A stretch of DNA of 64,000 nt from Planctomyces sp. SH-PL62. GTDB lineage: Bacteria > Planctomycetota > Planctomycetia > Isosphaerales > Isosphaeraceae. A program made the translations under genes and the position numbers. The stretch is from the NCBI RefSeq assembly GCF_001610895.1, contig NZ_CP011273.1, positions 3,968,001 to 4,032,000 on the forward strand. Reading direction: 5' to 3'. The notes beneath the pieces were generated by a model. It worked only from the letters and a program-made list of their open reading frames with translations, had not been told where the DNA came from and did not search any database. Positions 45,834-55,688 of the stretch are shown one piece after another. The first letter of the stretch is position 1. The number at the start of each line of letters is the position of its first letter.

Positions 45834-45947
45834 GGGGACGACTCCGCGCCAGGGATGCCGGCGGGCCGTCCAAACAACGCCCGCGCAAGCCCCCATCGTA
45901 GCGGCCTCGTCGGCCGACTCAAGCCATTGCACGACGAAGGCGTCGCT

Positions 45948-46811
45948 TCAGGCGATCGGTTCCAGCCCCATGACCTTGACCGACTTCACGAGATCCTCGA
46001 CGCCGATCGGCGTCCTGGCGGGAAACCGGCAGTAGGTCGGATGGGGCTCGGTGCCGTCGATGATGAGCTGGCGGTGGTTGGCCTGGCGGAAGCCCTCGTC
46101 GCAGGGCTGGTGGCCGGTGACGAAGAGGTCGGCGTCGACCATCGCGGCGAAGCGGTCCACGGTCTCGTCGGACTCGTCGCGGCCCCAGGTCATCGCGTAG
46201 ACCGTCCCCCGTCGCTTCATGGCTTCCGGGGGCCAAACGTCCGCGTCCAGGATGGACAGGTCGAGGCCGTCGAGCCAGTCGCCGTCGGGGATGGTGTGGC
46301 AGATGAACACGCGATTGGGCGTGCGTACGGCGATCGGCATCGCTGCGAAGAATTTCAGGTAGCCGCCGTACATCGCCTCGGCCGCATCCCCGTAGGATCG
46401 CTCGATCCCTTCGCGGAACCGCTCGTTGAGCGTGCGTCCGTCCTTGCCGATGACGCGGCCGGTCAGCTCGGAAAGCTCGTGATTGCCCAGGATCACGTGG
46501 ACGCGATCGGGATACTGGCACTTGAGCGCGCAGACCACGTCGACCAGGCGGTGCGACAGGTCGGGGCGGTCGTCCTGGTTCTTGTTGATCTCGTGGACGA
46601 GTTCCTGAAGGACGAGATGCCGCCCCGGGTTCTGGTCGAGGGCCGCCTCGGCCAGGACCCATTTGAACGCGCGGAGATTGCCGTGCAGGTCGCCGACGAC
46701 CATGACCTCATCGGCGAACGCGCGCACCACCGAGCCGACCCGGCCGGGGGTGCGTCGGGAGAGGTCGGCAGCCTTCTGGACGACGGCGAGGACCTTCTTG
46801 GGATCGGGCAT
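45948..46811 (-). CDS. Calcineurin-like metallophosphoesterase
   Basis: 287 residues. Metal-site motifs of the family in order: VVGDLHGNLRAF (DxH), a middle HEINKNQDDRPDLSHRLVD with a GD-type position, LGNHELSEL (GNHE), and FICHTIPDGDW and VTGHQPCDEGF with later His residues. It could be a protein phosphatase of the PPP-related kind or a nucleotide phosphatase. It stands alone on the minus strand, 35 bases after the ABC-F stop, so it may share that transcript. Confidence 0.87.
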   Translation of the reverse strand: MPDPKKVLAVVQKAADLSRRTPGRVGSVVRAFADEVMVVGDLHGNLRAFKWVLAEAALDQNPGRHLVLQELVHEINKNQDDRPDLSHRLVDVVCALKCQYPDRVHVILGNHELSELTGRVIGKDGRTLNERFREGIERSYGDAAEAMYGGYLKFFAAMPIAVRTPNRVFICHTIPDGDWLDGLDLSILDADVWPPEAMKRRGTVYAMTWGRDESDETVDRFAAMVDADLFVTGHQPCDEGFRQANHRQLIIDGTEPHPTYCRFPARTPIGVEDLVKSVKVMGLEPIA

Positions 46812-46846
46812 GGTTCAGCCGCCGCGAGGACGTCGTTGCGAGGAAT

Positions 46847-48760
46847 TCACCATTCCGACTCTACCGCGAACTCCCAGTGCTGGAAGAGGGTCTCCAGCTT
46901 CTGCTTGAGTTCGGCGTGGTGGTCCTGGACGCGGACCGCCTTGGCCGGGTCTCGCCAGGTCGCCGGCTGGCCGAGCTGATCTTCCACCTCGGCGATTTCG
47001 GCCTCGAGCGCGGCGATGTCGTTCTCCAGGTCGACGGCCGGGCGGTGGGCGAACTTCTTCTTGTTGACCTTGTTGCTCCGCTCGGGAGCCCGCGTCGGGG
47101 CGGGAGGCGCGGGGGCGACCGCGCGGGCCTTGGCCCGCTCGGCCTCCTCCTTGTCCTTGTGCATCACGAGCTGGTAGGTCTCGTAGTCGCCCTCGATGAC
47201 GCGGACCTTGCCGTCGGCGACCACGAGGATGCGGTCGGCCACCTTGTTGAGGAAGTAGCGGTCGTGGCTGACGACGAGGACGGTCCCCTCGAATTCGCGG
47301 ATCGAGCGTTCGAGCGACTCGCACGACCAGATGTCGAGGTGGTTCGTCGGCTCATCCATGACGAGGAGGTTGGCGCCGGTGGCGCAGAGCCGGGCGAGCG
47401 CGGCCTTGGCCTTCTCGCCGCCGGAGAGCTTGCCGACCTTGCGGAAGGCCTGGTCGCCGGTGAGGCCGAATCGGGCGAGGAGCGAACGAATGTCCCCCTC
47501 GACCCATTCGGCGTCGTCCTCGGGCCAGACGGCGCGGACGACCGTGGTGTCGTAATCGAGCGACTGCAAGCCCTGGTCGTGGTAGCCGACCTGGACGCGG
47601 TGCCCGAGCTTGACCTCGCCCGAATCGGGCTGCTCGCGGCCGATGAGGGTCTTGATGAGCGTCGTCTTGCCGGCGCCGTTGGGGCCGAGGACGCCGATGC
47701 ACTGGCCGCGCTGGACGCTGAAGTTCAGGTCCTTGAACAGCGGCTTGTCGAAGGCCTTGGCGAGCCGCCGGGCCTCGATGACGATGTCGCCGGAGCGGTC
47801 GACTTCCTCGAAGCCCATGACGGGGCCGACAATCTCGCGGAAAGTCTCGACCTTCTCCGTCTGGAGCCGTTCGAGCTTGCGCTCGCGATCGTGGGCCTGC
47901 TTCGCACGCTGCCCCGCGCCGTACTTGCGGATGTAGGCCTCGAGTTTCTCGGTCTTCTCCTCAAACCGCTCGGACTGGCGTTCCAGGACCTTGGCGCGCT
48001 CGGTCCGGAGCCGCCAGTACTGGGAGTAGTTTCCGGGATAGGACTCCATGGAGCCCTCGTTCAGCTCCCAAATCTTGGTCACGACCTTGTCGAGGAAGTA
48101 GCGGTCGTGGCTGACGACGATCATGGCGACGGGCTGGCGGGAGAGGTAGTTCTCCAGCCACTCGGTCGTCTCGATGTCGAGGTGGTTCGAGGGCTCGTCC
48201 AGGAGCATCAGGTCGGGGCTCTCCAGCAGCAGCTTGGCGAGCATGAGCCGCGATTGCTGGCCGCCGGAGAACGTGGAGGCGTCGCGCTGGAAGTCGATCT
48301 CGGCGAATCCCAGGCCGGACAGGATCTCCTCGACCCGGTAATCGACGTCGTAGGCGTCCTGGTGGATGATCTGCTCGTGGATCTGGTCGTAGCGGCGGGC
48401 GGCGCGCTCGCGGTCGGCGGCGTCGTCGGCCTCGGCCATCTCCTGCGCCGCCTCTTCCAGCTCACGCTGGAGGTCCAGCAGCGAGCCCAGGCCGGACCGC
48501 GCGACGTCCATCAAGGTCTGCCCGTGGGGGAAGTCGGGCTGCTGGCGGAGCAGGCTGACGCGGACGCCGGATCGGACGTGGAGCTGGCCGTATTCGGGCT
48601 GCTCGGTGCGGTCCAGCAGCTTCATCAGCGTGGTCTTGCCCGCCCCGTTGGGCCCCACCAGGCCGATGCGTTCCCCCGCCCGGACCTCGAAGTCGAGGTC
48701 GGTGAAGACCGGGTCGCCGGCGTACTGTCGTCCCAGGCCCTGGGCGGAGATCAAGATCAT
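46847..48760 (-). CDS. ABC-F family ATP-binding protein
   Basis: 637 residues, soluble with no membrane domain. Two ABC domains: Walker A GPNGAGKT at 36-43 and again in VLGPNGAGKTTLIKTL; signatures FSGGQQSRLMLAKLLLESP and LSGGEKAKAALARLC; Walker B LLDEPSNHLD and VMDEPTNHLD. The inter-domain linker is a basic helix (RKYGAGQRAKQAHDRERKLE) as in ribosome-binding ABC-F factors. A C-terminal charged tail ends in a coiled coil (DLENDIAALEAEIAEVEDQL), as in Uup/YdiF-type members. The likely role is on the ribosome; the exact subgroup is not certain. Confidence 0.92.
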   Translation of the reverse strand: MILISAQGLGRQYAGDPVFTDLDFEVRAGERIGLVGPNGAGKTTLMKLLDRTEQPEYGQLHVRSGVRVSLLRQQPDFPHGQTLMDVARSGLGSLLDLQRELEEAAQEMAEADDAADRERAARRYDQIHEQIIHQDAYDVDYRVEEILSGLGFAEIDFQRDASTFSGGQQSRLMLAKLLLESPDLMLLDEPSNHLDIETTEWLENYLSRQPVAMIVVSHDRYFLDKVVTKIWELNEGSMESYPGNYSQYWRLRTERAKVLERQSERFEEKTEKLEAYIRKYGAGQRAKQAHDRERKLERLQTEKVETFREIVGPVMGFEEVDRSGDIVIEARRLAKAFDKPLFKDLNFSVQRGQCIGVLGPNGAGKTTLIKTLIGREQPDSGEVKLGHRVQVGYHDQGLQSLDYDTTVVRAVWPEDDAEWVEGDIRSLLARFGLTGDQAFRKVGKLSGGEKAKAALARLCATGANLLVMDEPTNHLDIWSCESLERSIREFEGTVLVVSHDRYFLNKVADRILVVADGKVRVIEGDYETYQLVMHKDKEEAERAKARAVAPAPPAPTRAPERSNKVNKKKFAHRPAVDLENDIAALEAEIAEVEDQLGQPATWRDPAKAVRVQDHHAELKQKLETLFQHWEFAVESEW

Positions 48761-49129
48761 GGGCGTTCGATCGCGTGGGGGGAAGGCCGCGCGGCCTCGA
48801 GGGAGGGCGTCGGCGGGCCGTCGCCTCGGGGGCGTCGGGATGGTCGCCGCCGATGACGTTTCGGCTCCGCGACAGGTACCGATCATAACGCGTCGGGCCC
48901 GCCCCTGACCAGCCGGAATGCCAGGCGGCGCGGGGCGAGGGGGGGCTCCCCCTGGCGGAAGCCGCCGGGTCGGATTACGATGACGAGCGATGGACGGGGA
49001 CGGCCCCGGGGTCGGCATCGAGCCCCCGCCGGCGCCCCGTCGCCGGTGCGATCGAGGCGCGATCGGCCGCCCCGTCCGGATAGCCGCCCCGCTCGCGCGG
49101 ACGCCCCCCATCGATTCCGACGACCCGCC
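48761..49129. other. Divergent intergenic region between ABC-F and the nuo operon
   Basis: About 369 bases holding the promoters of both divergent genes. I see no hairpin, repeat or convincing -35/-10 pair. Confidence 0.35.
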
Positions 49130-51697
49130 ATGACCAACCCCAGCCCAGTCCGCCCCGAGTGGACGACGACCATCGACCCCATCCTCCAGAAGGAGCTGGA
49201 GCGGTACGTCCTGGTGACGAACTGGGAATCGCTCCTGTCGATGGTCGACACGGTCTACAACTGGGGACGGCGATCGAGCCTCTGGCCGCTCGGCTTCGGC
49301 CTGGCCTGCTGCGCGATCGAGATGATCTGCACGGCCTCCAGCCGCTTCGACATCGCGCGGTTCGGGGCCGAGGTCTTCCGGGGTTCGCCCCGCCAGGCCG
49401 ACCTGATGATCATCTCGGGGACCGTCACCAAGACGATGATGCCCCTGATCGCCCGACTCTACGACCAGATGCCCGAGCCCAAGTACGTGATGGCGATGGG
49501 GGCCTGCGCGTCGGGCGGCGGGCCGTTCAAGGAGGGGTACAACGTCGTCTCCGGCGTCGACAAGCACCTTCCCGTCGACGTCTATGTGCCGGGGTGCCCG
49601 CCGACCCCCCAGGCCCTCCTCAACGGCCTGATCACGCTACAGCGGAAGATCGACGGCGAGACGATCGTCCAGGCCCCCTGGTATCGGGGCGACGTGGAGC
49701 GCGACGTCCCCATCCCCGCCCTCGGCCCCGACCTCATCGACCTGCGCACGGTCGTGCTTTCCGCCGAACGGACCGCCCAGGGACTGATCGAGAAGCGGGA
49801 GGAAGCTCTCGAGAAGCCCCGGCTGATCCCCGCCCCGCGCGCCGAAGGCGACGCCGAGCCGGCCCCGTCGGACGCCACCGACGCCCCGACCGCCCGGCCC
49901 GTCAAGAAGGCGAAACAGGCCGTCGCCCGTCCCAGCCTCGTCTGGCTCGGCGACCTCGGGCTCGCCGACCTGGCTGATCGTCTGAACGCCGAATTCGGCG
50001 CGGGGACGGCCTCGATCATCCGGGCCGGGCTCCTGATCCCGGCGGAGAAGCTTGTCGACGCGGCACGATTCCTCCGCGACCGCAACGAGATCCGCTACGA
50101 CTATCTCGCCAGCCTTCAGAGCGTCCATTACGAGGACTGCATCGAGGTCAACTACCACCTCGACAGCACGACCCGGCCCGGATCGATGATCCTCCTCCGG
50201 GTCCGCGTCGCCGAGGCCGAAGGTGAAGGCGAACTCCCCTCGCTCTACCACGTCTACCGGGGCGCGGATTTCCAGGAGCGCGAGGTCTACGACATGATGG
50301 GCGTCCGGTTCACCGGACACCCCGAGCTGACGCGCATTCTGATGTGGGAAGGGTTCGCCTACCACCCGCTCCGCAAGGATTACCTGGAGCCTTACTACGA
50401 GGCCCCCGGCAAGGTCTTCCCCAGCCGCATCGACGAGGGGTTCGGGCGGCACCGCCGCGCCGAGGAGCTCAACCCCCACGGCACGAACCTCAAGGTCCCG
50501 CGGGCCTTCAAGGATTGGGCGAGCCTCTCCGGCGGCGCCGACCCCAAGGGCGCCTCGCCGATCCCCGGCGGCGTCCAGGTCGAGGAGCTGGAGTCGGACC
50601 AGTTCCTCATCAGCATGGGGCCGCAGCATCCCAGCACCCACGGGGTTTTCCGGATGAATATCCGGATCGACGGCGAGACCATCGTCGGCCTCAAGCCGGT
50701 CATGGGCTACATGCACCGGAACCACGAGAAAATCGGCGAGCGGAACACGTTCCTGATGAACTTCCCGTTCACCGACCGGCTGGACTACATCACCAGCATG
50801 GGGAACAACTTCGGCTACGCCCTGGCGATCGAGCAGCTGATGGGCGACGAGGCCCGGCCCCCCGAGCGGGCGGAGTTCATCCGGGTCATCATGGCCGAAC
50901 TCACGCGGGTCGCCAGCCACATGTGGTCGATCGGCTTCCTGCTCAACGACCTGGGGGCGTTCTTCACCCCGGCGCTCTACGCGATCGAGGAGCGCGAGCT
51001 GATCCTGGACCTCTTCGAATGGGCGTCCGGCAGCCGGATGATGTGCAACTATTTCCGGTTCGGCGGCGTCGCGGCCGACGTCCCCCCGGGCTGGCTCGAC
51101 CGCTGCCGGGCGATCGTCGAGGACCGCCTCGATCGCAAGATCGACGAGCTGGACCGCTACCTCTCCGGGAACGAGATCCTCCTGGACCGCACCAAGGGGG
51201 TCGGCGTCCTGTCGGCCGAGGACGCCGTGAACTACTCGACCGGGGGTCCCGTGCTGCGGGCCTCGGGTGTCGCCTACGACGTCCGCCGCGCCGCGCCTTA
51301 CAGCATCTACGACCGCTTCGAGTTCGCGACCCCGACCGGACAGGCCGGGGACCTCTACGATCGCTACTACATCCGGGTCCTGGAGATGCGCGAGAGCGTC
51401 CGGATCCTCAAGCAGGCGGTCCGCAAGATCCCCGAGGGCCCGATCCTGGCCGGCAAGAAGAGCTACCAGATCAAGGTGCCGGCCGGCGAGGCCTACGGTC
51501 GGGTCGAGAACCCCAAGGGGGAGCTCGGCTATTACGTGGTCGCCGACGGCTCGGCGACGGCCTACCGCTACCACGTCCGGAGCCCCAGCTTCATCAACCT
51601 CACGGCGCTCGAGCGGATGTGCCTGGGCCGCACCATCGCGGACGTCGTCGGAATCCTGGGGAGCCTCGACATCGTGCTGGGCGAGGTCGATCGTTAA
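49130..51697 (+). CDS. nuoBCD: NADH-quinone oxidoreductase subunits B, C and D in one polypeptide
   Basis: 855 residues. NuoB at about 1-185 with the N2 cluster ligands Cys60-Cys61 (GLACCAIEM), Cys126 (GACASGGG) and Cys156 ([12 protein letters not shown]); a Pro/Ala/Glu-rich linker of about 80 residues; NuoC at about 266-445 ([24 protein letters not shown]); NuoD from about 485 ([28 protein letters not shown], to GEVDR). These form the quinone-reducing arm of complex I. Fused NuoCD is well known (E. coli); a triple fusion is rarer. It is the first gene of the nuo run, 12 bases upstream of nuoI. The frame is unbroken across the joints. Confidence 0.95.
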   Translation: MTNPSPVRPEWTTTIDPILQKELERYVLVTNWESLLSMVDTVYNWGRRSSLWPLGFGLACCAIEMICTASSRFDIARFGAEVFRGSPRQADLMIISGTVTKTMMPLIARLYDQMPEPKYVMAMGACASGGGPFKEGYNVVSGVDKHLPVDVYVPGCPPTPQALLNGLITLQRKIDGETIVQAPWYRGDVERDVPIPALGPDLIDLRTVVLSAERTAQGLIEKREEALEKPRLIPAPRAEGDAEPAPSDATDAPTARPVKKAKQAVARPSLVWLGDLGLADLADRLNAEFGAGTASIIRAGLLIPAEKLVDAARFLRDRNEIRYDYLASLQSVHYEDCIEVNYHLDSTTRPGSMILLRVRVAEAEGEGELPSLYHVYRGADFQEREVYDMMGVRFTGHPELTRILMWEGFAYHPLRKDYLEPYYEAPGKVFPSRIDEGFGRHRRAEELNPHGTNLKVPRAFKDWASLSGGADPKGASPIPGGVQVEELESDQFLISMGPQHPSTHGVFRMNIRIDGETIVGLKPVMGYMHRNHEKIGERNTFLMNFPFTDRLDYITSMGNNFGYALAIEQLMGDEARPPERAEFIRVIMAELTRVASHMWSIGFLLNDLGAFFTPALYAIEERELILDLFEWASGSRMMCNYFRFGGVAADVPPGWLDRCRAIVEDRLDRKIDELDRYLSGNEILLDRTKGVGVLSAEDAVNYSTGGPVLRASGVAYDVRRAAPYSIYDRFEFATPTGQAGDLYDRYYIRVLEMRESVRILKQAVRKIPEGPILAGKKSYQIKVPAGEAYGRVENPKGELGYYVVADGSATAYRYHVRSPSFINLTALERMCLGRTIADVVGILGSLDIVLGEVDR

Positions 51698-51709
51698 AGG
51701 GAAGCTCAC

Positions 51710-52390
51710 ATGGCGATTGGTCGAGGGGTGATCCGGGGCCACGCGATCACGCTCAGGCGGTTCCTGCTCACGTTCGCGAGGGACCTCCGCGACGGCTTCG
51801 CGTTCAAGCGTCGGGGCGGCGGCGGCCTGCTCGTCGACCTCTTCCGAGGTCCCGCGCGGGGCGAGGAGCGCGTCGTCGTCCAGGACGCGACGACCGACGG
51901 CCTGTTCACCGTCGAATACCCGGACGAACGGCTGCCCGTCTTCGAGCGGTTCCGCGTCCTCCCGGTCCTGGTCTACGACGACGAGGACGGCAACGTCCGC
52001 TGCACCTCCTGCAACATCTGCGCGAAGGTCTGCCCCCCGCAGTGCATCTGGATGGTCCAGGCGAAGAGCCCCAAGGGGACCGTAGTCCCGCTCCCCGAGG
52101 ACTTCTTCATCGACATGGACGTCTGCATGAACTGCGGCCTCTGCGCCGAGTACTGCCCGTTCGACGCGATCAAGATGGACCAGAACTTCGAGCTGGCGAA
52201 CTGTGAGCGGCACCAGACCCACGTCTACAGCCTGCAAGACCTGCTGGTCTCCAGCGCCTACTACGCGACGACCCATCCCGAAGCCTGGGCCAGCCCCGAG
52301 GAGGCCGGCGAGCGGGCCAAGGTCGCCAAGAAGAAGGACCGTCGGCTTCAGAAGGCCCTCGGGGTCGCCGAGCCGGCCGCCAGGTCCTGA
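51710..52390 (+). CDS. nuoI: NADH-quinone oxidoreductase subunit I
   Basis: 226 residues. Carries two [4Fe-4S] clusters (N6a/N6b) with ligands CTSCNICAKVCPP (Cys98, 101, 104, 108) and CMNCGLCAEYCPF (Cys139, 142, 145, 149). It passes electrons toward NuoB in the peripheral arm. The N-terminal ~85 residues are longer than usual and contain a basic amphipathic stretch. RBS AAGGGAAG lies just upstream. Confidence 0.95.
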   Translation: MAIGRGVIRGHAITLRRFLLTFARDLRDGFAFKRRGGGGLLVDLFRGPARGEERVVVQDATTDGLFTVEYPDERLPVFERFRVLPVLVYDDEDGNVRCTSCNICAKVCPPQCIWMVQAKSPKGTVVPLPEDFFIDMDVCMNCGLCAEYCPFDAIKMDQNFELANCERHQTHVYSLQDLLVSSAYYATTHPEAWASPEEAGERAKVAKKKDRRLQKALGVAEPAARS

Positions 52391-52424
52391 TCCCGATCGG
52401 GGGGACGATCGCCGCGCGGCGTCG

Positions 52425-52739
52425 TCACGCCTCCGGGTCGACGGGCCCTTTCCTGCGAGTTCCCGGTAGGGTTCCGGTCTTCGCGCCGACCGTCGCCGCC
52501 ACGAAGGAACCGACGAGGAGGTAGCCCCAGACCCGGTTCACCGCCTCCGCACCGGCCTGGCCTCCGGCCGCCGCAGCCTTTTGAGGATCCTTCTCGTCCG
52601 CCCCGGCTCGCCCGCCGGCGATCCCCCCGACGATGCCGCAAGCTCCGAGATAGAACACGACGAACCAGACGAAACCGACCAGGATTCGTTTCAACATGCG
52701 AGGGTCCTGCGGCATGAAGTCGACGTCCGGGCGGCCCAT
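52425..52739 (-). CDS. Small membrane protein of unknown function, antisense within the nuo run
   Basis: 104 residues from the ATG at 52739 (ATG at 52715 and 52697 are alternatives). Two hydrophobic segments: ILVGFVWFVVFYLGACGIVGGIAG and VWGYLLVGSFVAATVGA, with a short charged loop between. I do not recognise a family. It is on the opposite strand to the nuo genes, between nuoI and the next plus-strand gene. Confidence 0.6.
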   Translation of the reverse strand: MGRPDVDFMPQDPRMLKRILVGFVWFVVFYLGACGIVGGIAGGRAGADEKDPQKAAAAGGQAGAEAVNRVWGYLLVGSFVAATVGAKTGTLPGTRRKGPVDPEA

Positions 52740-52954
52740 CCGCCCTTGGACGCCCTCATGATAGGACCCGATTCGGGCCCATGCAATCAGGTCGCCGACG
52801 CTTCGGCGTGATGTTCGTCGACCCGGTCGGACCTTGCCGCGAGAGACCTCCTGCTTTAAGATCGGGACCAAGGGCCGCTACGGGCGGCCCCCGCCGCCGG
52901 CGTGGTGTGGGCCGGCCATCCCGGCGCGAGCCGCAATTGCAAGCGATCCTCAAT

Positions 52955-53224
52955 ATGATCCCCATCCGTACCCCCAAGTATACGCCCGGCGCGACCGTCC
53001 GCGTGGTCCAGTTCGTCCGCGTGGGCCATCGCCGCTGGCAGACGCAGTTTGAGGGGGTCGTCGAGCGCGAAGGCCGGCGCCCCGTCGGCGGCATCGAGAT
53101 GGGGGGCAAGGCCTCGGCCTGCCACCAGCCTACACTGCGACTCCGTTGCCGCGACGGCCAGATCACCGAGGTCGCCCTCGACGAGAACACCGAGGTCGAG
53201 GTGCTGGCCCCGGCCGCCGTCTGA
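52955..53224 (+). CDS. Small conserved-looking protein of unknown function
   Basis: 89 residues from the ATG at 52955. Beta-rich in appearance, with a single central Cys and His (KASACHQPTLRLRC). A tidy alternation of charged and hydrophobic residues suggests a real small domain (for example SH3- or OB-like), but no family is recognised. It lies just before nuoA (37 bases) and after nuoI, so it may be co-transcribed with the nuo genes. Unknown relation to complex I. Confidence 0.6.
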   Translation: MIPIRTPKYTPGATVRVVQFVRVGHRRWQTQFEGVVEREGRRPVGGIEMGGKASACHQPTLRLRCRDGQITEVALDENTEVEVLAPAAV

Positions 53225-53261
53225 GCGTCCGTCCCGCGCCGGGCGAAAGGTCGCGCCGATC

Positions 53262-53621
53262 ATGGTCGTCTACAACTACATCTTCGTCGGGCTCCTGCTG
53301 GTGGTCGCGATCGGCTTCGCGGCCGCGCCCCTGGTGCTCGTCGCCGTGATCGCGCCTCGGAAGCGGTCGCTGACCAAGGCCGACACCTATGAGTGCGGCG
53401 TGAAGACCCACGGCGAGACCTGGGTCCGCTTCCGCATCCAGTATTACATCTACGCCATCATGTTCGTCGTCTTCGACGTGGAGACGGTGTTCCTCTACCC
53501 CTGGGCCACGGCCTACGGCGGCCTGGGGATGTTCGCCCTGGTGGAGATGGTCATCTTCCTGGCCCTGCTCTCCGCGGGCCTGGGCTACGCGTGGGCGAAG
53601 GGCGTCCTGCGCTGGGTTTGA
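53262..53621 (+). CDS. nuoA: NADH-quinone oxidoreductase subunit A
   Basis: 119 residues, three transmembrane helices. The TM1-TM2 loop contains TYECGVKTHGETWVRFRIQYY with the family's Cys, and TM2 carries the conserved acidic FVVFDVETVFLYPW. It forms part of the quinone-side membrane module with NuoH, J and K. Confidence 0.95.
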   Translation: MVVYNYIFVGLLLVVAIGFAAAPLVLVAVIAPRKRSLTKADTYECGVKTHGETWVRFRIQYYIYAIMFVVFDVETVFLYPWATAYGGLGMFALVEMVIFLALLSAGLGYAWAKGVLRWV

Positions 53622-53688
53622 GCCCCGCGATCGGGGCTCCCGAGGCGGGTCGCCGTCGAGGTCGACGGTCGGGAAAGGGGTGGCGGGC

Positions 53689-54936
53689 GTGGACGTCGGG
53701 TGGGGCTGGGACGGCACCTTTTTGATCGCGCAATCGCATCGCGTCGACCTGAGCCTGAACACTTGGGTGGTCTGGGCCCTCTGGCTGCTGGTCGGTTTCG
53801 CCGGCGTTTTCCCGGGAATCGTGGCCTACATGGTCTGGCTGGAGCGCAAGGTCGCCGCGCGGTTCCAGGACCGGATCGGCCCCAACCGCGTGGGGCCGCT
53901 GGGACTCCTCCAGCCGATCGCCGACGCGATCAAGCTGATCATCAAGGAGAACATCGTCCCCCGCTCGGCCGATCAGGTCGTCCACCTGCTCGCCCCCGTG
54001 ATGGTGCTGGTCTCCGCCTTCTTGACGCTGGCCGTGGTGCCGTTCGCCGTCGGGCTGGTCCCCATCGATCCCCCCTCGGCCCTGGTCTACCTGATTGCCG
54101 TCTCCAGCATCAGCCCGCTGGGGATCTTCCTGGCCGGGTGGTCGAGCCGGAACAAGTACTCGCTCCTGGGGGCGATGCGGGCGGTCGCGCAGCTCGTGTC
54201 GTACGAGATCCCGCAGGTCCTCTCGACGATCCCGGTCGTCCTCTGGGCGGGGAGCCTCAGCCTGGTCTCGATCTTCGACCATCAGGTCGCGTACGGCTGG
54301 AACGCCCTCAACCCGCCCGGCTTCCTGGCGTTCTTGATCTTCCTGATCGCCAGCGTCGCCGAGGTCAACCGCACGCCGTTCGACCTCCCCGAGGCCGAGT
54401 CGGAGATCATCGCCGGCTATCACACCGAGTACTCGGGGATGCGGTTCGGCCTCTTCTTCCTGGCCGAGTATCTGAGCGTCTTCGCGGTGAGCTGCGTGGC
54501 GACGGTCCTCTTCCTGGGGGGCGGGACCCCCTTGCCGTTTTCGGCGTTCCCGCTGAATGTGCTGGGAGATTCGATCGGATCTTACCTGCTGGTGGACGCG
54601 ATCCTCCTGGCGGTGTTCCTGCTCAAGGTCCTGCTGTTCGTCTTCGCGATGTTCTGGGTGCGGGCGACCCTGCCCCGGATGCGGATCGACCGGCTGATGA
54701 ACTTCGCCTGGAAGTATCTCGTCCCGCTTTGCATCCTGAACGTCGTGTTCGCGGCCGTCTGGTACGAGGTCGTCGTCCGCCCCGGGGCCCTGACCGCGTG
54801 GAACTGGGCGTTGGGGATGATCGCAGCCGGGGTTCCCGTGGTCCTGGCCGTCCAACTGGTCTTCCGGGCGAACCGGAAGCTCGCCGCCGCCTACCCGATC
54901 GACGCCGACTGGCCGACGGTCGAGGCGGCCCGCTGA
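53689..54936 (+). CDS. nuoH: NADH-quinone oxidoreductase subunit H
   Basis: 415 residues. The GTG at 53689 is preferred for its spacing to GGGAAAGGGG; a GTG at 53680 is also in frame. Eight or nine transmembrane helices with family landmarks: ERKVAARFQDRIGPNRVGPLGLLQPIAD, VSYEIPQVLSTIPV, EVNRTPFDLPEAESEIIAGYHTEYSG and FWVRATLPRMRIDRLM. This subunit lines the quinone entry channel. The C-terminal extension of about 40 residues contains a further helix. Confidence 0.95.
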   Translation: MDVGWGWDGTFLIAQSHRVDLSLNTWVVWALWLLVGFAGVFPGIVAYMVWLERKVAARFQDRIGPNRVGPLGLLQPIADAIKLIIKENIVPRSADQVVHLLAPVMVLVSAFLTLAVVPFAVGLVPIDPPSALVYLIAVSSISPLGIFLAGWSSRNKYSLLGAMRAVAQLVSYEIPQVLSTIPVVLWAGSLSLVSIFDHQVAYGWNALNPPGFLAFLIFLIASVAEVNRTPFDLPEAESEIIAGYHTEYSGMRFGLFFLAEYLSVFAVSCVATVLFLGGGTPLPFSAFPLNVLGDSIGSYLLVDAILLAVFLLKVLLFVFAMFWVRATLPRMRIDRLMNFAWKYLVPLCILNVVFAAVWYEVVVRPGALTAWNWALGMIAAGVPVVLAVQLVFRANRKLAAAYPIDADWPTVEAAR

Positions 54937-54982
54937 GTGAGTCGAGCGTCGCGGCGGGAACGCCGCATGGGAGAAGCATCTC

Positions 54983-55624
54983 GTGGCCCGGATCCTCTTT
55001 CTGGCGATCGCCTCGCTCGGCCTGCTGGCCGCGCTGGGGACGGTCCTGTCACGCAACCTGGTCCACGCCGCGCTCTACCTGGTGGGCTTCTTCTTCTGCG
55101 TCGCCTGCCTGTTCGTGATGCTGGAGGCGGAGTTCCTGGCGGCCGTCCAGGTGTTGATCTACATCGGCGCCGTGGCGATCCTCCTGATGTTCGGGATCAT
55201 GCTGACGCGGAACACGCGAGGGGACGACGAGTCCAGCCTTTCCGGATCCTGGCGGCTCCCGGGCCTGGTTGCGGGCCTTTGCGTGTTCGCCGCCCTGGTC
55301 TTCGGCATCAACAACGCCGTCTCGCCTTCCGGGGCGGGTGCCTGGGTCGAGACGGCCTCGCGACCGGCGCTCGTCGAGCGCGAGGGGGAACCGGCCTGGA
55401 GCGCCGAGCGGCGACGGGCGGTCGACGACATGGCCCGGGTCGTGGGCGTGGAGTTCATGACGCGATACGTGATGGCCTTCGAGGTCGCCGGGCTGCTGCT
55501 CACCGCCGCGCTCGTGGGCGCGGTCGCCCTGGCGTCCCGCGACGAGCGCCCGGCGGCGAACCGCGACGAGGACGAGGATCGGCCGGTCGAGGCCGAGGGG
55601 CCGCTGGAAACCGTCTCTCCCTGA
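54983..55624 (+). CDS. nuoJ: NADH-quinone oxidoreductase subunit J
   Basis: 213 residues from a GTG with GGGAGAAG upstream. Five transmembrane helices, with the family pattern NLVHAALYLVGFF, EAEFLAAVQVLIYIGAVAILLMFGIML and a late MAFEVAGLLLTAALVGAVALA. A long acidic, hydrophilic C-terminus (ANRDEDEDRPVEAEG) follows the last helix. Part of the membrane proton-pumping arm. Confidence 0.93.
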   Translation: MARILFLAIASLGLLAALGTVLSRNLVHAALYLVGFFFCVACLFVMLEAEFLAAVQVLIYIGAVAILLMFGIMLTRNTRGDDESSLSGSWRLPGLVAGLCVFAALVFGINNAVSPSGAGAWVETASRPALVEREGEPAWSAERRRAVDDMARVVGVEFMTRYVMAFEVAGLLLTAALVGAVALASRDERPAANRDEDEDRPVEAEGPLETVSP

Positions 55625-55688
55625 TCACGATCACGGCGACGGCGACTCCGATCGGGCCGAGGGCCGGAACATTCCCCCCGAGAGCGAC

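Noticed and set aside
46877-48856. A 659-codon plus-strand open frame opposite the ABC-F gene
   Set aside because: It is the reverse frame of conserved ABC motifs and shows no recognisable domain.
49637-52276. An 879-codon minus-strand frame opposite nuoBCD and nuoI
   Set aside because: It is antisense to strongly conserved complex I genes; composition is a codon-shadow pattern.
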